Positions 61,376-64,000 of a DNA stretch of 64,000 nucleotides are shown here, one piece after another. How positions within the stretch are numbered: position 1 is the stretch's first letter; every line of letters starts with the position of its first letter. The DNA is from Fictibacillus phosphorivorans (GTDB lineage Bacteria > Bacillota > Bacilli > Bacillales > Fictibacillaceae). Under the pieces are notes generated by a model. That model had not been told where the DNA came from and did not search any database. It saw nothing but the letters and a program-made list of their open reading frames with translations. The position numbers were made by a program, and so were the translations under genes. The stretch covers positions 1-64,000 of the forward strand of contig NZ_LRFC01000012.1 in the NCBI RefSeq assembly GCF_001619875.1. Direction: 5' to 3'.

Positions 61376-62584
61376 ATGAATTCAACAGCAGTGAAAGTGG
61401 AAACCGCGCCAAAATCAAAAGGTGGTTTTCCCGCACTATTAGCATTAGCGATCTCAGCTTTTGGAATCGGAACAACAGAATTTGTACCTGTTGGACTTTT
61501 ATCATCATTAGCATCTGATTTAAATATAACCATTACGTTAGCTGGTTTACTCATATCTGGGTATGCCATGGGGGTTGCCTTTGGAGCACCCGTTCTTACA
61601 GCGTTAACGAATAAAATGAACAGAAAGACATTGTTGCTGCTTTTAATGGTTATTTTTATAGCTGGAAACAGTATAGCAGCATTATCAACAAGTTTTAACC
61701 TGTTATTGATCGCTCGGTTCATTACGGCATTTTCACATGGCGTGTTCTTTTCAATTGGAGCTACAATCGCAGCTGATCTTGTTCCTGAGCATAAACGAGC
61801 AAGTGCCATCGCCTTTATGTTTACTGGGCTAACGGTTGCAACCGTAACAGGCGTGCCTTTAGGAACATTTATTGGCCAAACATTAGGATGGAGAGCAACG
61901 TTCTGGGCTGTTGCATTATTAGGTGTCGTTGCTATCATCGCAAGTGCCATATTAATTCCAAATAATTTAAAAGAAGCACCGCCTTCAAGTCTTAAAGATC
62001 AACTAAAAATTATCAAGAACGGACGCTTATTATTAGCCTTTGCAATTACAGCTCTAGGATATGGCGGAACATTTGTAGCTTTTACGTATCTCGCACCTAT
62101 ACTTGAAGATGTAACGGGCTACGCTCCTAAAGCGGTTAGCTGGATTCTCCTTGTTTACGGAATTGCGGTTGCAATCGGTAATACCGTTGGAGGTAAAGCT
62201 GCAGACAAAAATCCGATTAAAGCATTGTTCTGGATGTTTGTTGTCCAAGCCATTATTCTCGTTATCTTAACGTTTACTGCACCATTTAAAGTTGCAGGTA
62301 CCATTACGATTTTCCTATTAGGGTTATTAGCCTTTATGAATGTTCCGGGTCTACAAGTTTATGTTGTGAAACTTGCCGAAAGATATGTACCGTCTGCGGT
62401 AAATGTTGCATCTGCTATCAACATCGCTGCGTTTAACCTTGGGATTGCGATTGGTGCATTTGTCGGAGGTATCATAGTGGATTCGATCGGTATCATTCAT
62501 ACACCTTGGATTGGTGGAGTTATGGTATTCGGTGCAGTTCTTTTAACAGCGTGGAGTACTTCTCTTGAAAGAAGCGCAGGATAA
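61376..62584 (+). CDS. MFS transporter of the DHA1 type (YtbD-like)
   Basis: Major facilitator of 402 residues with twelve segments, DHA1/YceL-type drug:H+ antiporter (GTTEFVPVGLLSSLASDLNITIT, GYAMGVAFGAPV, GVPLGTFIGQTLGWRATF motif C). Substrate unknown: B. subtilis homologues export small toxic organics or sugars. Divergent from the HxlR regulator and preceded by GGAGGG. Confidence 0.85.
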   Translation: MNSTAVKVETAPKSKGGFPALLALAISAFGIGTTEFVPVGLLSSLASDLNITITLAGLLISGYAMGVAFGAPVLTALTNKMNRKTLLLLLMVIFIAGNSIAALSTSFNLLLIARFITAFSHGVFFSIGATIAADLVPEHKRASAIAFMFTGLTVATVTGVPLGTFIGQTLGWRATFWAVALLGVVAIIASAILIPNNLKEAPPSSLKDQLKIIKNGRLLLAFAITALGYGGTFVAFTYLAPILEDVTGYAPKAVSWILLVYGIAVAIGNTVGGKAADKNPIKALFWMFVVQAIILVILTFTAPFKVAGTITIFLLGLLAFMNVPGLQVYVVKLAERYVPSAVNVASAINIAAFNLGIAIGAFVGGIIVDSIGIIHTPWIGGVMVFGAVLLTAWSTSLERSAG

Positions 62585-62592
62585 AGAAATAT

Positions 62593-62620
62593 AAAGGCAG
62601 CCCTAGGGTTGCCTTTATTT
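62593..62620. terminator. terminator between the two MFS genes
   Basis: AAAGGCAGCCCTAGGGTTGCCTTT hairpin in a 34-base convergent gap. Confidence 0.88.
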
Positions 62621-63857
62621 ATTTGCTGTAATGGAAAACAGGCTTAAGGTTAATTCTTTTTAAAATCATAATTCCTGATAGTCCAATGCCGATTATGATC
62701 GCTGAAAAAATAAACATAACAACCGATATCGGTAACAGCCGATAGAACATACTTGCCAGTAACGTACCTAAAGAAAGGCCTAGTCCTCCTATAAGAGAAC
62801 GAAAGCTATAGATCTTCCCAATCTGAGTTTCAGGAAAATCCGTCTGAATTATTGTAAGTAAAAGAATATCTCCCATTGGACTACCGAATGCAGCAATAAC
62901 AGCTCCGAGTAGTGCGACCCATAGGGTATCGGCTGAAGCGATAACGATGAATCCAATACCTAAGATGAGGTGTCCGATATACATATAAACCATGTTTCTT
63001 TTCATGTTGCCTACAACCAATAAGCTGATGATATTACCAACACCATAAGCGCCTCCAATTAGTCCAAATGAAGCTATACTTTCGTTTAACACCTTTTCGG
63101 TTAAAAGGGGAACTCCTACCATGTAAACAGCACCCCAGCACAAGTTCACAAGTCCCAAACTGATCAATGCCCATACAAGAAGTTTATGATGACGAAGTAA
63201 GATGAACGCTTGAGTTAAATCTCTTAATGGTGTCTGCACTTTATGAGTAGGTTTGCTTTGTAGATGATCGTCAGTTTTAAGAAATGATTTTCGAATAAAC
63301 GTTAGAGCAATGGCAGAAACCACAAACGTTAAAGAATCGAATGAAAAGAAGTGCGGTAGTGGGAGAAACAAAAGAAAAACGCCTGTTAAACCGGGACCGA
63401 GTATCCTTGCCAAACGATGAGTTGTATCCATTAAGGCGTTTGTTTGCTGTAATAACTTCGGGTCTTTGCAAAGGGAAGGCAAGCTTGATTGAAGAGATGG
63501 ATTAAAAAAAGTACCTAAGCCTGATACAGCTACACTAATTATAACGAGGTGCCATAGATGAATCTCAGTCACCCATTCTATAACGGGAATACATGCAACC
63601 AGTAAAGCTCTGAGTAGATCTGTCACAATCATCGTTTTCAATCGATTACAGCGGTCAGCATATATACCGCCTAACACGCCGAAGAATAAAGCGGAAAAAG
63701 TCCCCGCACCAATTACATAAGCAGCAGAGGAACCCAGCTCTTGAATGGCAATCCACGTAATGGCTACAACATACAAATGATCTCCAATAGCTGAAAACAA
63801 TTGGCTGATCCATAAAATAACAAGATGAGGAAATTTAAAGACATTTTGAATAGACAA
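62619..63857 (-). CDS. MFS_3-type transporter (EntS-like)
   Basis: Twelve-segment major facilitator of 412 residues. N-terminal LWISQLFSAIGDHLYVVAITWIAIQELG and GGIYADRCNRLKTMIVTDLLRA identify the MFS_3/EntS branch, whose members export siderophores, peptides or drugs. TTG start after AAGGGTG; AT-rich upstream region (63858-64000) with several TATAA-like boxes. Substrate unknown. Confidence 0.82.
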   Translation of the reverse strand: MSIQNVFKFPHLVILWISQLFSAIGDHLYVVAITWIAIQELGSSAAYVIGAGTFSALFFGVLGGIYADRCNRLKTMIVTDLLRALLVACIPVIEWVTEIHLWHLVIISVAVSGLGTFFNPSLQSSLPSLCKDPKLLQQTNALMDTTHRLARILGPGLTGVFLLFLPLPHFFSFDSLTFVVSAIALTFIRKSFLKTDDHLQSKPTHKVQTPLRDLTQAFILLRHHKLLVWALISLGLVNLCWGAVYMVGVPLLTEKVLNESIASFGLIGGAYGVGNIISLLVVGNMKRNMVYMYIGHLILGIGFIVIASADTLWVALLGAVIAAFGSPMGDILLLTIIQTDFPETQIGKIYSFRSLIGGLGLSLGTLLASMFYRLLPISVVMFIFSAIIIGIGLSGIMILKRINLKPVFHYSK

Positions 63858-64000
63858 ATTTCGTACACCCTTTCTTTTTCTAAGGCTCTTTCCTTAAGAC
63901 AAGCCTTTTCCTTTCTAATAAGAAAAAGTGTATTTGAATGTTGTGTATTTAACAATATAATATAAGTTATATTCATTATTAAAAAAAACTAATGAGGTAA
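63858..64000. other. AT-rich intergenic edge
   Basis: Upstream region of the MFS_3 gene: AT-rich with TTATATTC-type dyads. The last bases (AATGAGGTAA) look like a ribosome binding site for a plus-strand gene beyond the window. Confidence 0.4.

Noticed and set aside
61357-61950. Minus-strand 197-codon frame inside the MFS gene
   Set aside because: Composition (Ala, Asn, Thr-rich low complexity) is typical of an antisense shadow of a membrane protein; no ribosome site.

Overview
The window reads as a chromosomal segment of an endospore-forming, low-GC Gram-positive rod of the Bacillaceae. The evidence is a 5S rRNA end followed by a 15-tRNA cluster in the Bacillus trn order; sporulation and germination genes (prkA, yhbH, spoVR, a ger operon); B. 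subtilis-like gene neighbourhoods (queG-yhbB-trmL, prkA/yhbH, yhcW-yhcX, a yrk-type sulfur operon); strong AGGAGG ribosome binding sites; and many GTG/TTG starts. A Fictibacillus-like species fits the arsenic, chromate and fluoride gene content, but that genus guess is inference.

Layout. 1-1.6 kb: end of an rRNA operon and tRNAs Asn, Ser, Glu, Val, fMet, Asp, Phe, Thr, Tyr, Trp, His, Gln, Gly, Cys, Leu. 1.7-8.7 kb: UvrD-like helicase, YhgE/Pip membrane protein, two small or coiled-coil membrane proteins, B3/B4-domain protein. 8.8-19.5 kb: tRNA modification (queG, trmL), DNA repair (ogt), a wall amidase, a class A penicillin-binding protein, the PrkA kinase, signal peptidase I and YhbH. 19.9-25.9 kb: secreted metallo-beta-lactamase-fold protein, HAD phosphatase, FosB-like enzyme, YhcX, PgcA. 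25.9-30.1 kb: a persulfide-detoxification operon (CstR, rhodanese, TusA-rhodanese, rhodanese-persulfide dioxygenase, TusA, DsrE, TauE) with five matching operator-like palindromes. 31-45.7 kb: a metal, metalloid and anion resistance island: arsR-arsB-arsI with divergent arsC, a fluoride riboswitch with two FluC genes, a two-component system, a YdhK lipoprotein, arsR-arsP plus a 42-residue protein with three Cys-Cys pairs, and padR-chrA. SpoVR and a MarR-PaiA pair are embedded here. 45.9-51.3 kb: RsbR-type STAS protein, a ger operon in B-A-C order, a SET-domain protein. 52-64 kb: nucleotidase, an isolated ribA-ribD pair, a triple-repeat Sm-like protein, an ArsB-family permease, LysM-GH18 hydrolase, DinB protein, amine oxidase, HxlR with divergent MFS, and a second MFS.

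The most unusual signal is not a gene. Five intergenic arrays (about 7.9, 13.1, 41.5, 51.7 and 59.2 kb) each contain about five or six degenerate units with a fixed 20-21 bp period. Each array has its own core sequence, four of the five lie between convergent genes, and several show a 40-42 bp dimeric super-period. A second repeat class, a long imperfect palindrome of about 135 bp, occurs at 12.05, 19.58 and 20.86 kb; the third copy is interrupted by a further palindromic insert of about 130 bp.

Functional links: PrkA, YhbH and SpoVR are all present (homologues of E. coli YeaG, YeaH and YcgB). The ars genes cover arsenate reduction, arsenite efflux, C-As bond cleavage and probable organoarsenical efflux. 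The sulfur operon couples sulfane-sulfur transfer to persulfide oxidation and anion export.
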